From contig JAFTKI010000032.1 of the NCBI GenBank assembly GCA_017453335.1, positions 1-17,208 on the forward strand: a DNA stretch of 17,208 nt, given 5' to 3'. This DNA comes from Clostridia bacterium (GTDB taxonomy: Bacteria > Bacillota_A > Clostridia > Oscillospirales > CAG-272). A model generated the notes under the pieces. It was not told the DNA's origin. It was given only the letters and a program-made list of their open reading frames with translations, and made no database searches. Each line of letters opens with the position of its first letter. Position 1 is the stretch's first letter. The position numbers and the translations under genes were made by a program. This document shows, in pieces, positions 7,998-15,390 of the stretch.

Positions 7998-9548
7998 TTA
8001 TTGGTGTTTTGTTTCTTCTTTTTGGTTCAGCGCTTGAAGAAGCTGTAAAAATTCTGCACGCTCGGGGTGCGCGGAGAGATCAAGGAGTGCGAGCTTATTT
8101 GCAATTGAGGTACCTGTGATGTCTTCTGTCAGATATTGACTGTTGCGCAAGAGCATGCAGGTTTCAATTAATGCGCTCATAAAGACGGCGTCCTCGTTGG
8201 GGGATGCGTTGTAGCAGTCGGAGCCGATAAAGTGCACGTTGGGGAGCACGGAGGTGCTTTGGTCGGGATGCTTATAGTTGACTGCAAGCTCCAACCAGTT
8301 TGCCGCTTCGGCAAACGCGCCTTCCGCAAGGGTCAGCTCATAGCAAAAGGTGACCTGATGCCCGGCGCCCACCTCGCCTGCGTCCTTTGTATCGTCGGTG
8401 AAGTCCTCCTCGTTCAAAATGCGGTTTTCGTAACCGATGAGGCGGTAGGAGGTGACTGTTTGCGGGTTGAAGGAGACCTGCATTTTGACGTCCTTTGCTA
8501 TGGTGTAAAGGTTGGAAAACAGATCGGTAGAGAAGATCTTTTCCGCCTCGCTCTCCCCATCTACGTAAAGGTAAACGCCGTTTCCGCAGTCGGCAATGGT
8601 CTCCATTTTACTGTCGCGGTAGTTGCCCGTGCCAAATCCGAGAACCGAGAGGAAAATACCCGTATCGCGCTTTTGCGCAATGTAGGTCTCTAACTCCGAT
8701 ACCGAGGAGATACCCACGTTCAAATCTCCGTCCGACGCCAGAATGATGCGGTTGTTGCCGCCCTCAATGCGGTACTTTTCGGCAAGCTGATATGCCTTTT
8801 GCAAGCCCGCCTCACCGTTGGTAGAGCCGCTTGCACTCAGGGAACGGATGGCATTCAGGATCGTTTCCTTCTTATTTCCCTTGCAACCGTCCAGCACCAC
8901 GCGCTCACTCCCCGAGTAGGTAACAATGGAAATGACGTCGTTTGCACTCAGATGATCCACCAGGTGGGAAAAGGTGTTTTGCAAAAGCGGAAGCTTATCA
9001 CTGCTGCTCATCGATCCCGAAACGTCAATCAGAAAGACGAGGTTTTGACCCATGGCAGGCGTTGCGGTTTTGGCTTGCAGAGTCATGGAAAGCAGTACGT
9101 TTTGCGAATTCCATGGGCAGGGGAATGCCATGGAGCGCAGGGCAAACAGCTTGCTTGCTTCGGGGGTGGGGGCATCGTACCGAAAGTAGTTGAGAAATTC
9201 CTCGGTGCGAAAGGCTTTGGGCGTTTGCTTCAGCTCCGACCAGGCGTAGCCTGCGTTCACCAGCTTGCGAAAATAGGTGTAGGAAGCGGTGTCAACGTCG
9301 GCAGAGAGGGTAGAGACGTTTTGCTCGTCGGTGTTGATGAAGGGATTTTCCGCAAATTCGTGCTCTCCGTCCGGTTCACCGGGGGACATGCCGTCAACGG
9401 CGTTTTCAAATTCTTCATTCGGATAATAATTGCCGCCAGGATCGCCTCCCAAGTAGTCCTCAGTGCCGGATGCAGCGCAGGCGACAAGAGGGAGGACGAG
9501 GAGCGCGAGAAGCATCCACGTCAACAATTGTTTCATTGTGCGTTTCAT
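7998..9548 (-). CDS. YfbK-type VWA-domain lipoprotein
   Basis: A 516-residue exported lipoprotein: signal peptide with lipobox LVAC (C24), an acidic linker (about 30-75), an N-terminal domain with STLSADVDTASYTYFRK at 79-95 as in the vWF_A/YfbK N-terminal family, a VWA domain (about 165-345) and a C-terminal YfbK-type domain. The metal-ion-dependent adhesion site is complete: DVSGS at 175-179, T243, and D273 in ASDGD. It should therefore bind a divalent metal and a protein partner outside the membrane. The role of YfbK proteins is not established. The ATG at 9548 has AAGGAAGG upstream; a second ATG four codons in is a possible alternative. It follows the putative anti-sigma gene by 24 bases, which suggests an envelope sensing or stress role. 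Confidence 0.93.
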   Translation of the reverse strand: MKRTMKQLLTWMLLALLVLPLVACAASGTEDYLGGDPGGNYYPNEEFENAVDGMSPGEPDGEHEFAENPFINTDEQNVSTLSADVDTASYTYFRKLVNAGYAWSELKQTPKAFRTEEFLNYFRYDAPTPEASKLFALRSMAFPCPWNSQNVLLSMTLQAKTATPAMGQNLVFLIDVSGSMSSSDKLPLLQNTFSHLVDHLSANDVISIVTYSGSERVVLDGCKGNKKETILNAIRSLSASGSTNGEAGLQKAYQLAEKYRIEGGNNRIILASDGDLNVGISSVSELETYIAQKRDTGIFLSVLGFGTGNYRDSKMETIADCGNGVYLYVDGESEAEKIFSTDLFSNLYTIAKDVKMQVSFNPQTVTSYRLIGYENRILNEEDFTDDTKDAGEVGAGHQVTFCYELTLAEGAFAEAANWLELAVNYKHPDQSTSVLPNVHFIGSDCYNASPNEDAVFMSALIETCMLLRNSQYLTEDITGTSIANKLALLDLSAHPERAEFLQLLQALNQKEETKHQ

Positions 9549-9572
9549 GTGTGTACCTTCCTTTCTGTTCCT

Positions 9573-10193
9573 TTAAGAATTCAGAATATCCGAAAGATAG
9601 GAGATCAGCTCCTCGGAGGGAAGGAGCTCGGCATCGTAGTCGAACAGCATGGCGTTTCCTACGTTGCCGGGGGAGGGCTTGAGATAGGGAGAGATAACGG
9701 TTCCGTCACCCATGGTCATCCAAACGCGGCAGGCAAGCTTTGGCGAGGTGTCGCCTACGCTCGTTCCTTTTGCAATCAGGTGTTGAATGTGCGTGACCTC
9801 ATAAGGAGTCAGGGCGCGGCTTTGAAGGATGGCACCGTCCTCGTATTGCAAAATCAAGCGCGGTTCTTCGAAGTAGGTCGACGAGGGAACTCCGTGAGAA
9901 AGCGGCTCGCATTTCAGGGTGTCGCGCTCGCCGCAAAGGTAGGCATCCAGGGAGGCGTAAGCGTCCGAGGGTGTATTTTGCGGAAACTGGGGAGTTTCGT
10001 TCGAGCCTGCCAGGTGACCGAGCGTTCCAATGCCGATCACGGCAATCAGCAGGGAGCAGGCAATTGCCGTCAGTATGCGCCACACGTTGGGAGCGCTCCT
10101 GCGGTACTGCATCGTCTCCTGCAAAAATGCATCGCTGACGTTCCCGATCTCGTCCAGAAGGAAAGCGACCTTTTGCTCCTGCGTACGTCTCAT
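9573..10193 (-). CDS. Putative anti-sigma factor, one-pass membrane protein
   Basis: A 206-residue protein with a 37-residue N-terminal cytoplasmic part, one membrane helix (about 38-62) and an extracytoplasmic domain of about 140 residues. The N-terminal LLDEIGNVSDAFLQE (12-26) resembles the short helix found in clostridial membrane partners of ECF sigma factors, by my recollection. The classical zinc anti-sigma motif (HxxxCxxC) is absent. Its ATG overlaps the sigma factor stop as ATGA, which enforces coupled translation in a 1:1 ratio. This arrangement, the topology and the position right after the sigma gene support an anti-sigma role, but no sequence motif proves it. The outer domain is not recognised and may be the sensor or may contact the VWA lipoprotein made next. 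Confidence 0.75.
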   Translation of the reverse strand: MRRTQEQKVAFLLDEIGNVSDAFLQETMQYRRSAPNVWRILTAIACSLLIAVIGIGTLGHLAGSNETPQFPQNTPSDAYASLDAYLCGERDTLKCEPLSHGVPSSTYFEEPRLILQYEDGAILQSRALTPYEVTHIQHLIAKGTSVGDTSPKLACRVWMTMGDGTVISPYLKPSPGNVGNAMLFDYDAELLPSEELISYLSDILNS

Positions 10194-10741
10194 AGCAGAT
10201 CACTCGCCTCCAGTCTTTTTTTCAATTGTTCGCGTATGCGATGCAAAACCACCTTGACCTTTGCCTCGCTGATGCCAAGTTCCGAGGCGATGACCGATAA
10301 TGGTTGGGAGTAAAAATACCTGCGTAAGAAGATGACGCGTTTTTCGGCGGGGAGCGCTTGTAAAAACGCATTCAGCTCCCGTGTCAGCATCCTACGCACG
10401 TACTCCTTCTCGGGGGTATCGGTATCGGGAATGCATTCGCTCAATTCCTCTGTAATGGCAAGCATTCCGCCTCTCTTTTCGCGGTGCTCGCGGCGCCAAC
10501 GGTCCACCGAAATGCGGCGCGTGATCTTGGAGAGGAACGCACCAAGATACATCGGTCTTGCCGTCGGCATGGCTTGCCAGGCGTCAAGATAGGTGTCGTT
10601 GAGACATTCCTCGGCATCCTCGTGCGAGGAGAGCAGAGAAAAGGAAAGGGACAATAGCATTTTGCCGTATTTGTGATCTGTTTCCGTAATCGCCGCCTCA
10701 TTTCTCGCCCAGTATAGATCGACAATTTGATAATCCTCCAT
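10190..10741 (-). CDS. ECF-type RNA polymerase sigma factor
   Basis: A 183-residue sigma-70-family factor of the extracytoplasmic-function type, directing RNA polymerase to a small regulon. Region 2 spans about 20-86, with HEDAEECLNDTYLDAWQ at 40-56 and ITRRISVDRWRRE at 73-85. After a linker (about 90-115), region 4 spans about 120-180, with LPAEKRVIFLRRYFY at 130-144 and the helix-turn-helix SVIASELGISEAKVKVVLHR at 149-168. Regions 1 and 3 are absent, as in the ECF class, and the length is typical. AGGAG lies about seven bases before the ATG. It is first in an operon with a coupled membrane protein and two lipoproteins, and two promoters lie upstream. One of these looks like its own target site, which suggests positive autoregulation. 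Confidence 0.95.
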   Translation of the reverse strand: MEDYQIVDLYWARNEAAITETDHKYGKMLLSLSFSLLSSHEDAEECLNDTYLDAWQAMPTARPMYLGAFLSKITRRISVDRWRREHREKRGGMLAITEELSECIPDTDTPEKEYVRRMLTRELNAFLQALPAEKRVIFLRRYFYSQPLSVIASELGISEAKVKVVLHRIREQLKKRLEASDLL

Positions 10742-10777
10742 AATTTTCTCCTGTCTTTTTTTCGGGCTTCACACAAT

Positions 10778-10804
10778 AAGTCGCCCTTTTTTGAAAAAGG
10801 TTAC
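10778..10804 (-). promoter_or_regulatory. Candidate autoregulatory ECF promoter
   Basis: On the minus strand GTAACC (10804-10799) and CGACTT (10783-10778) lie 15 bases apart. This is close to the general ECF promoter form with an AAC-containing -35 and CGTC-like -10. It lies about 37 bases before the sigma factor ATG, downstream of the SigA promoter. The sigma specificity is inferred. Confidence 0.5.
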
Positions 10805-10843
10805 ACTTTTTGGGGAATTTTTTCAAAAATATTTTTCACTTTT

Positions 10844-10872
10844 ATCATACCAAAAAATAAAGAGATTGTCAA
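10844..10872 (-). promoter_or_regulatory. SigA promoter of the sigma/VWA/DUF4349 operon
   Basis: On the minus strand a perfect TTGACA (10872-10867), a 17-base spacer and TATGAT (10849-10844). The transcript would start near 10837, about 100 bases before the sigma factor ATG, and run through the candidate ECF promoter. Confidence 0.8.
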
Positions 10873-10931
10873 GGGGATTGTTGGATGCCGTCCAAGTAGC
10901 TTCAGGGAGGGGAGAAACAGTGATTGCCTCC

Positions 10932-10960
10932 TTGACAATCAAGAAGTTTTGTGATATAAT
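10932..10960 (+). promoter_or_regulatory. SigA promoter of the BspA-like lipoprotein gene
   Basis: A perfect TTGACA (10932-10937), a 17-base spacer and a perfect TATAAT (10955-10960). The start site would be near 10967, about 60 bases before the chosen ATG. The -35 region is an 11-base inverted copy of that of the opposing operon. Confidence 0.85.
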
Positions 10961-11026
10961 GAAAAGTGGTAAAAAACTGCCTCCGGAACACGGATATATG
11001 GATATATGATGGAAAGGGAAAAGAGA

Positions 11027-12079
11027 ATGAAAAGATTTTTGTTGTTGACGATTGTGGCTTTGCTGTGCATGTCTTGCCTGTCGCTTGCGGCGTGTGATAA
11101 GCAATCCAATGATAAAGAGGAATCGAGTGGGGAAAGCGACGGTATTTCGATGGGGAAACCATATGAATTGACCTTTACCTCCAACGGCGACGGGACCTGT
11201 TACGTAAGTGAGATCGAAATCAACCCCGCGTATCGGCAGGATTTTGTGCTGGAAATACCGAATACCTCTCCCGACGGAGATCGGGTAACCGAGATCCGTG
11301 TCGAGCGCTTTGAAAATCCCGTTCCTGCTGTAATGACGGTGGCTTCCTATCAAAAGATCGACCAAATATTAAAGGATAAAGTTGCATCGGGCAAGGTTTT
11401 ACAGCAAGACTATGATAAATTCCGAACCTTCTTCTTGAGTCCCAAAAATATGTCGATGAACGGACTGCTGGCATTGTATGAAAAGTATCCGATTTGCGAG
11501 GTGGTAGATATTTGCGCGCTCCGCGAGAATCTCGCACTTGAGGACATCAATTGGCTGGTGTCCGCTTTTCGCGAGTTGGTGGGGTATACGGCAGAGGATG
11601 TTTTAAAGGTCTACGATGAATTGTATCAGGCGGCAAACGATAGCAATGCGAGCAATAAGAATGCGCTCCTTGAAAAGCTTCCCCAAAAACCGACCTGCAT
11701 TGGAATTCAAGTGACCGAAATTGTTGTTCCTGACGATATTGAAAAGGTGAGCCTTTCCTTATACGGTACCTGTCCCTCGCTCAATAGGATCGTATTTCCT
11801 GCTTGTATCACGGAGATCGATTGGAATTTTCAAAGCTTCAGCACCTTGGAAAGTGTTGTACTCTCCGATCGTACTGCCTGCATTGGAGCAGACTCATTTT
11901 TGCAATGTCCCAATTTGAAAACCATATACTATCACGGTACGCAAGAGCAATGGGAGCAAGTTTCTCTCCCGGAAGGTGAAAAAATTGCTTCTGATCTGCT
12001 CTGCTATTATAGTGAGGTACAGCCCACAGAGGAAGGCAACTATTGGCATTATGTAAACGCTGTTCCAACCGAGTGGTGA
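11027..12079 (+). CDS. BspA-like leucine-rich-repeat lipoprotein
   Basis: A 350-residue exported lipoprotein with lipobox LAAC (C23). After a short polar linker (24-45), an opening segment KPYELTFTSNGDGTCYV (44-60) through PDGDRVTEI (82-90) is typical of clostridial LRR_5 surface proteins. A mostly helical stretch at about 100-220 follows. Then come two to three LRR_5-like repeats at about 225-302 (VTEIVVPDDI, LNRIVFPACITEI, LESVVLSDRTACIGADSF, LKTIYYHGT), and a tail reading PTEEGNYWHYVNAVPTEW at 333-350, also characteristic. I chose the ATG at 11027 because AAGGG precedes it at eight to nine bases and the signal peptide begins there; the in-frame ATG at 11006 has no good ribosome binding site. 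It probably acts on the cell surface in adhesion or binding; the ligand is unknown. Confidence 0.85.
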   Translation: MKRFLLLTIVALLCMSCLSLAACDKQSNDKEESSGESDGISMGKPYELTFTSNGDGTCYVSEIEINPAYRQDFVLEIPNTSPDGDRVTEIRVERFENPVPAVMTVASYQKIDQILKDKVASGKVLQQDYDKFRTFFLSPKNMSMNGLLALYEKYPICEVVDICALRENLALEDINWLVSAFRELVGYTAEDVLKVYDELYQAANDSNASNKNALLEKLPQKPTCIGIQVTEIVVPDDIEKVSLSLYGTCPSLNRIVFPACITEIDWNFQSFSTLESVVLSDRTACIGADSFLQCPNLKTIYYHGTQEQWEQVSLPEGEKIASDLLCYYSEVQPTEEGNYWHYVNAVPTEW

Positions 12080-12108
12080 GCGTATTATCATCTATGTCTA
12101 CAGAATAC

Positions 12109-12144
12109 ACAGCCCCCTGCAGAAATTTTTCTGCAGGGGGCTGT
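12109..12144. terminator. Perfect hairpin between convergent lipoprotein and ABC transporter genes
   Basis: A perfect 17-base stem (ACAGCCCCCTGCAGAAA and its complement) with a two-base loop. No T run follows on either strand, but the convergent position suggests a shared transcript end. A second small palindrome, TTTTGAAG-TC-CTTCAAAA (12231-12248), sits directly at the end of the ABC ATPase gene. Nothing else was seen between 12145 and 12230. Confidence 0.65.
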
Positions 12145-12249
12145 CGTTTGACTCTGTTATTGAGTCTTATTCATCTTAATTGTGCTTTTGCATACAATGC
12201 ATCAAATTGCATCGATCTGTTTTGCTGTTTTTTTGAAGTCCTTCAAAAT

Positions 12250-13143
12250 TTACAAAACCTTACTCAAAAATTCCTTGGTACGGGGATTTTGAGGGTTGCC
12301 GAACAATTCGGCAGGGGGAGCCTCCTCTGCGATTTTGCCTCCGTCCATGAAGAGGACGCGATCGGCGACCTCGCGTGCAAAGCCCATCTCGTGGGTGACG
12401 ATGACCATAGTCATGCCCTCATTGGCAAGCTCCTTGATCAGGTCCAGAACTTCGCCTACCATTTCGGGGTCGAGCGCCGAGGTCGGCTCGTCAAAGAGCA
12501 TGACTTGTGGGTTCATTGCCAGCGCGCGCACAATGGCAATGCGCTGCTTTTGTCCACCTGAGAGGGTAGAGGGGTAGACGTCTGCCTTTTCTTCAAGCCC
12601 AATGCGGCGCAGAAGGGAAAGGGCGTTTTCTCTTGCTTCTTCCTTGGTTTGCAGCTTCAGTTCAACGGGAGCGAGCATCAGGTTTTGAATGACAGTCATA
12701 TTGTTGAATAGGTTGAAGTGCTGAAACACCATGCCCATTTTTTGACGGGCGAGGTTGATGTCAATGCCGTTTTGCTGCTCAATTGCCTTTTTTGCTTTGA
12801 CAAAAGCAGTACCCTCGTTCTTCTTCAAGGATTGTGCATCCTTGATTGTCTGCAGTGCGGACGCCTCATCCGCACCGTTTTTGATCATACCGGCATAGGT
12901 CTTGGATTCCTTGAGGATCTCGTCGTGCAAATAAGGATCCGCGGAGGTCAGCAGCGTATCTTCCAGCCAGATCTCACCCACGGTGGGCGTTTCCAACAGA
13001 TTCATGCAACGCAAAAACGTGCTCTTGCCGCTTCCGGAGGGGCCGATGATAACCACCTTTTCGCCGCTTTGAATGTCGCACGAAACACCGTTGAGGACCG
13101 AAAGAGATCCAAAGCTCTTATAAATATTCTTAGCGCTTATCAC
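12250..13143 (-). CDS. Polar amino acid ABC transporter ATPase with an internal insertion
   Basis: The cytoplasmic ATPase that powers the importer encoded with it. Walker [10 protein letters not shown] lies at 34-42, the Q-loop glutamine at 141 (VFQHFNLF), signature LSGGQ at 194-198, Walker B VMLFDE at 214-219 and the H-loop histidine at 251. All are intact and of the GlnQ/HisP type. At 297 residues it is some 50 residues longer than the usual 240-245. The extra part is a charged, helical-looking stretch at about 66-128 between the Walker A strand region and the Q-loop. The start is GTG at 13143-13141, preceded by AAGGAG about 11 bases upstream inside the permease gene, which it overlaps by 14 bases. 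Substrate is probably a polar amino acid. Confidence 0.95.
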   Translation of the reverse strand: MISAKNIYKSFGSLSVLNGVSCDIQSGEKVVIIGPSGSGKSTFLRCMNLLETPTVGEIWLEDTLLTSADPYLHDEILKESKTYAGMIKNGADEASALQTIKDAQSLKKNEGTAFVKAKKAIEQQNGIDINLARQKMGMVFQHFNLFNNMTVIQNLMLAPVELKLQTKEEARENALSLLRRIGLEEKADVYPSTLSGGQKQRIAIVRALAMNPQVMLFDEPTSALDPEMVGEVLDLIKELANEGMTMVIVTHEMGFAREVADRVLFMDGGKIAEEAPPAELFGNPQNPRTKEFLSKVL

Positions 13144-13822
13144 TTGCTCTCAATCTCCTTTCGATCTTTTTAATGGCAAAGGTCAAAAGATACACGATTG
13201 CCAAATAGAACAAAGCTACTACAGCCATGGGGACGATATAGCTCGCCATGTTGTTTCCGCTGCCGATGATCTTTGCTGCCATGGTCAGATCATACATGCC
13301 GATCATACTGACGATGGAGGTTTCCTTGATCAGGGCAATCAACTCGTTGCCGATTGCGGGAATGACGTTTTTGATCGCCTGCGGAATAACGATCTTAATC
13401 ATGGTGATCTTTCCGGGAAGTCCCAACGCTCGACCTGCTTCGGTTTGACCGATGTCGACCGAGAGAATGCCTGCACGAATATTTTCCGCTACGTATGCGC
13501 CCGAGTTGATACCAAAGGCAATGGTTGCGGTAATGATGGTGGGAAAGCCGCGAATGGCGAAAATGACGTACGCCATGATAAACAGCTGCAACGCCATAGG
13601 CGTGCCGCGAATGATGGTAATGTAAATATTACAAATGATTTTGGGAATCCGTGTCCAAGCTGTCTTTTTGGAGATGGTGACAATTGCCACGATCGTACCC
13701 AAAAGTAAACCGAGCAGCGCTGCCAAAACCGAGATGATCAACGTGGTTTTTAAGCCTTCAAAAATACTGCTCATGTATTTTTGTGTGCTGAACAGCTCAA
13801 CAATCTTATCAATAAAATTCAT
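13130..13822 (-). CDS. Polar amino acid ABC transporter permease
   Basis: A 230-residue inner-membrane permease of the HisM/GlnP type with about five membrane segments. [15 protein letters not shown] (67-81) is the conserved family segment. The EAA loop that docks the ATPase is clear at about 125-160 ([11 protein letters not shown] followed by [19 protein letters not shown]). There is a single permease gene, so the complex would contain a homodimer. AAGGAC lies upstream of the ATG. The gene overlaps the ATPase gene and follows the binding-protein gene by about 110 bases that carry a strong hairpin. Family call is secure; substrate is not readable from the sequence. Confidence 0.95.
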   Translation of the reverse strand: MNFIDKIVELFSTQKYMSSIFEGLKTTLIISVLAALLGLLLGTIVAIVTISKKTAWTRIPKIICNIYITIIRGTPMALQLFIMAYVIFAIRGFPTIITATIAFGINSGAYVAENIRAGILSVDIGQTEAGRALGLPGKITMIKIVIPQAIKNVIPAIGNELIALIKETSIVSMIGMYDLTMAAKIIGSGNNMASYIVPMAVVALFYLAIVYLLTFAIKKIERRLRASDKR

Positions 13823-13851
13823 ATTCAGTCCTTTATTATTTCAAACATAAC

Positions 13852-13889
13852 GCGAAAAAGAACGATGCGTGTGCATTGTTCTTTTTCGC
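13852..13889 (-). terminator. Hairpin between binding-protein and permease genes (partial terminator)
   Basis: A 17-base stem with one G-U pair and a four-base GTGT loop; the arms contain a run of five A or T. It lies inside the operon, after the binding-protein stop. No long T run follows on the minus strand. Such a hairpin may stop some transcripts or protect the 3' end of the binding-protein message, giving more binding protein than permease (inference). Confidence 0.6.
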
Positions 13890-13930
13890 ATTGTGATATT
13901 TTTATTTTATTAGCGAGAACGATTGGCCGA

Positions 13931-14803
13931 TCAGTCCTCGAAGCCCATGTGCTTCATAACCATCTTTTCAACCTCGGTTTTGCCGCTTTCATCCTTTTTC
14001 ATCAGGTCGGCAAGAACGGCATTGATTGCATCCAACAGCTCCTTGTTGCCCTTGGTTACGCAAATTGCGTATTCCTCAACAACGGGAGCGTCCTCTGCGT
14101 CGGTCTCACCTGCATAGTACAGGGGAACGCACTTGAAGTTTTCGTTATTCTTTACGATGAACTGAGCAGGGAGCTCGTCAATGATTACGGCATCGATCTG
14201 GTTTGCGGTGATCGCATCTGCAGCCAGCTGTGCGTTGTCGTAGTTGGTATTGGTAGCGCCGGAGCCGTAGAGCACGCCTGCATAGCCGTAGTCGTTATCC
14301 TCGGTTGCGTTGATCTCGCCGTCTGTGTAGATCCAACCGGTGGTATCGGTCTGAGTGCCGAGCTTCATGCCTGCGAGTGCATCCCAAACGATGTACTCGA
14401 CGCCGTCAACGGTCTTGGTAACGATGTCTGCATTGTCCTTTGCAAAGATAACGTACTGAACAGAGGTGTAGTAGGGAGTAGAGAAGTCAACCTTATCTTT
14501 TCTCTCATCGGTGATGGTGATGCCGGCGGCACCCGCGTCACAAACCTTGCCGTCTTTTACGTTATCGATGATAGCGGAAAATTCAACGTTTACAAATTCG
14601 ATTTCCTTGCCCAGCTTTTCGCCAACCATGGTCATGATCTCAACGTCAACGCCTACGATCTTGTCACCCTCGTAATATTCAAAGGGAGCGAAGAATGCAT
14701 TGGTTTGTACGATGATCTTATTTTGGCTGCCGCACGCGGAGAAGGCAGCTACGCAGCCGACCATCATCAGGACTGCGAGCATAATGCTTACGATTTTTTT
14801 CAT
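13931..14803 (-). CDS. Amino acid ABC transporter substrate-binding lipoprotein
   Basis: A 290-residue lipoprotein of the SBP_bac_3 family that captures an amino acid outside the membrane and hands it to the permease. The signal peptide ends in lipobox FSAC (C24). The mature protein has the family pattern APFEYYEGDKIVGVDVEIM near 38-56, the hinge motif ITITDERKDKVDFSTPYY near 100-117, and the second-lobe segment DAVIIDELPA. I chose the ATG at 14803 because GGAGG lies nine bases upstream and the signal peptide starts there; an in-frame start 54 bases further upstream would lie in the leader and spoil the signal peptide. It is first in the operon, ahead of permease and ATPase. A palindrome resembling an ArgR box in the promoter hints at arginine or a related basic amino acid, but this is an inference. 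Confidence 0.94.
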   Translation of the reverse strand: MKKIVSIMLAVLMMVGCVAAFSACGSQNKIIVQTNAFFAPFEYYEGDKIVGVDVEIMTMVGEKLGKEIEFVNVEFSAIIDNVKDGKVCDAGAAGITITDERKDKVDFSTPYYTSVQYVIFAKDNADIVTKTVDGVEYIVWDALAGMKLGTQTDTTGWIYTDGEINATEDNDYGYAGVLYGSGATNTNYDNAQLAADAITANQIDAVIIDELPAQFIVKNNENFKCVPLYYAGETDAEDAPVVEEYAICVTKGNKELLDAINAVLADLMKKDESGKTEVEKMVMKHMGFED

Positions 14804-14845
14804 GATAAAATTCCTCCATAGAATTTTGATTTTTGATACACGCAT

Positions 14846-14874
14846 ATTATAATGCATAAATATGCAATTGTCAA
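14846..14874 (-). promoter_or_regulatory. SigA promoter of the amino acid importer operon
   Basis: On the minus strand a perfect TTGACA (14874-14869), a 17-base spacer and a perfect TATAAT (14851-14846). The start site would be near 14839, about 35 bases before the binding-protein ATG. A promoter this strong usually needs repression. Confidence 0.88.
14853..14866. promoter_or_regulatory. ArgR-box-like palindrome in the promoter spacer
   Basis: TGCATAAATATGCA fits the general ARG box pattern TGNAT-WWWW-ATNCA and lies wholly between the -35 and -10 boxes, where a bound repressor would block RNA polymerase. Pattern seen directly; the regulator is inferred. Confidence 0.45.
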
Positions 14875-15267
14875 TAGCTTTTGCAAATCTTTTGTTTTTT
14901 CTCCTTTTTCATAATATATCGCTTTGGTGGAGTGGCGTTTTTTGTGCAAACAAGCCAACACGAGCGCTTTTTATGCTTGGAGCGCAATGAATATGCGGTA
15001 TAAATATGCATTTAATATGAATAATGTTGAATGATTATGCAAAAATTGATGTGTTCATACATTTTTGATCGAATGTGGTCGGTGTGTTTTTTCAGGTCAC
15101 GCTACATAGCGACCAAAAGTCGCCAAAAATAGCGTCGGAAGCATCAAAAACAAGCTTAAAACTCTCAAAAATGCGCCTTTTAGAATTGAAATATGGTAAA
15201 ATAGCACGAAAAAGACGAGTTGGATAGCTTCGTTTTTGCACATTTGCAAGAAATTGAAAAAAGGGGG
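14875..15267. other. AT-rich intergenic region with a second ArgR-box-like site
   Basis: No gene is supported here; a short minus-strand frame at 15092-15322 covers the tRNA promoter, has no ribosome binding site and resembles nothing known. TGAATGATTATGCA at 15028-15041 fits the same TGNAT-N4-ATNCA pattern as the promoter site. ATAAATATGCA, shared with that site, also recurs at 15000-15010. Together they could form a spaced operator cluster upstream of the importer. Confidence 0.35.
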
Positions 15268-15296
15268 TTGCAATTTGAAAAAGAATGTGGTATAAT
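15268..15296 (+). promoter_or_regulatory. Promoter of tRNA-Glu
   Basis: TTGCAA (15268-15273), a 17-base spacer and a perfect TATAAT (15291-15296). The start site would be near 15303, about a dozen bases before the tRNA. Confidence 0.8.
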
Positions 15297-15315
15297 ATCC
15301 GAGGTGAAAACTTAT

Positions 15316-15390
15316 GGCCCATTGGTCAAGCGGTTAAGACGCTAGCCTCTCACGCTGGAAACTCGGGTTCGATTCCCGGATGGGTCACCA
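15316..15390 (+). tRNA. tRNA-Glu (anticodon CUC)
   Basis: A 75-base cloverleaf with CCA encoded. The acceptor arms GGCCCAT/ATGGGTC pair with one G-U, the D arm is GTC/GAC, the anticodon stem CTAGC/GCTGG encloses loop CTCTCAC with anticodon CTC at 15349-15351, and the T arm is TCGGG-TTCGATT-CCCGG. The start and acceptor sequence match clostridial glutamate tRNAs. It reads GAG codons, and a separate UUC isoacceptor must exist elsewhere. Confidence 0.95.

Noticed and set aside
8799..10313. A 504-codon open frame on the plus strand
   Set aside because: It is antisense to three consecutive, well-supported genes (VWA, anti-sigma, sigma) and resembles no family.
13781..14821. A 346-codon open frame on the plus strand
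   Set aside because: It is antisense to the substrate-binding lipoprotein gene and covers the intercistronic hairpin; the translation is low in complexity.
14991..15041. Short AT-rich repeats considered as a CRISPR-like or iteron array
   Set aside because: The units are short, irregularly spaced and without spacers of even length; an operator cluster explains them better.
15092..15322. A 76-codon frame on the minus strand
   Set aside because: It begins inside the tRNA-Glu gene and covers its promoter, with no ribosome binding site and no recognisable similarity.
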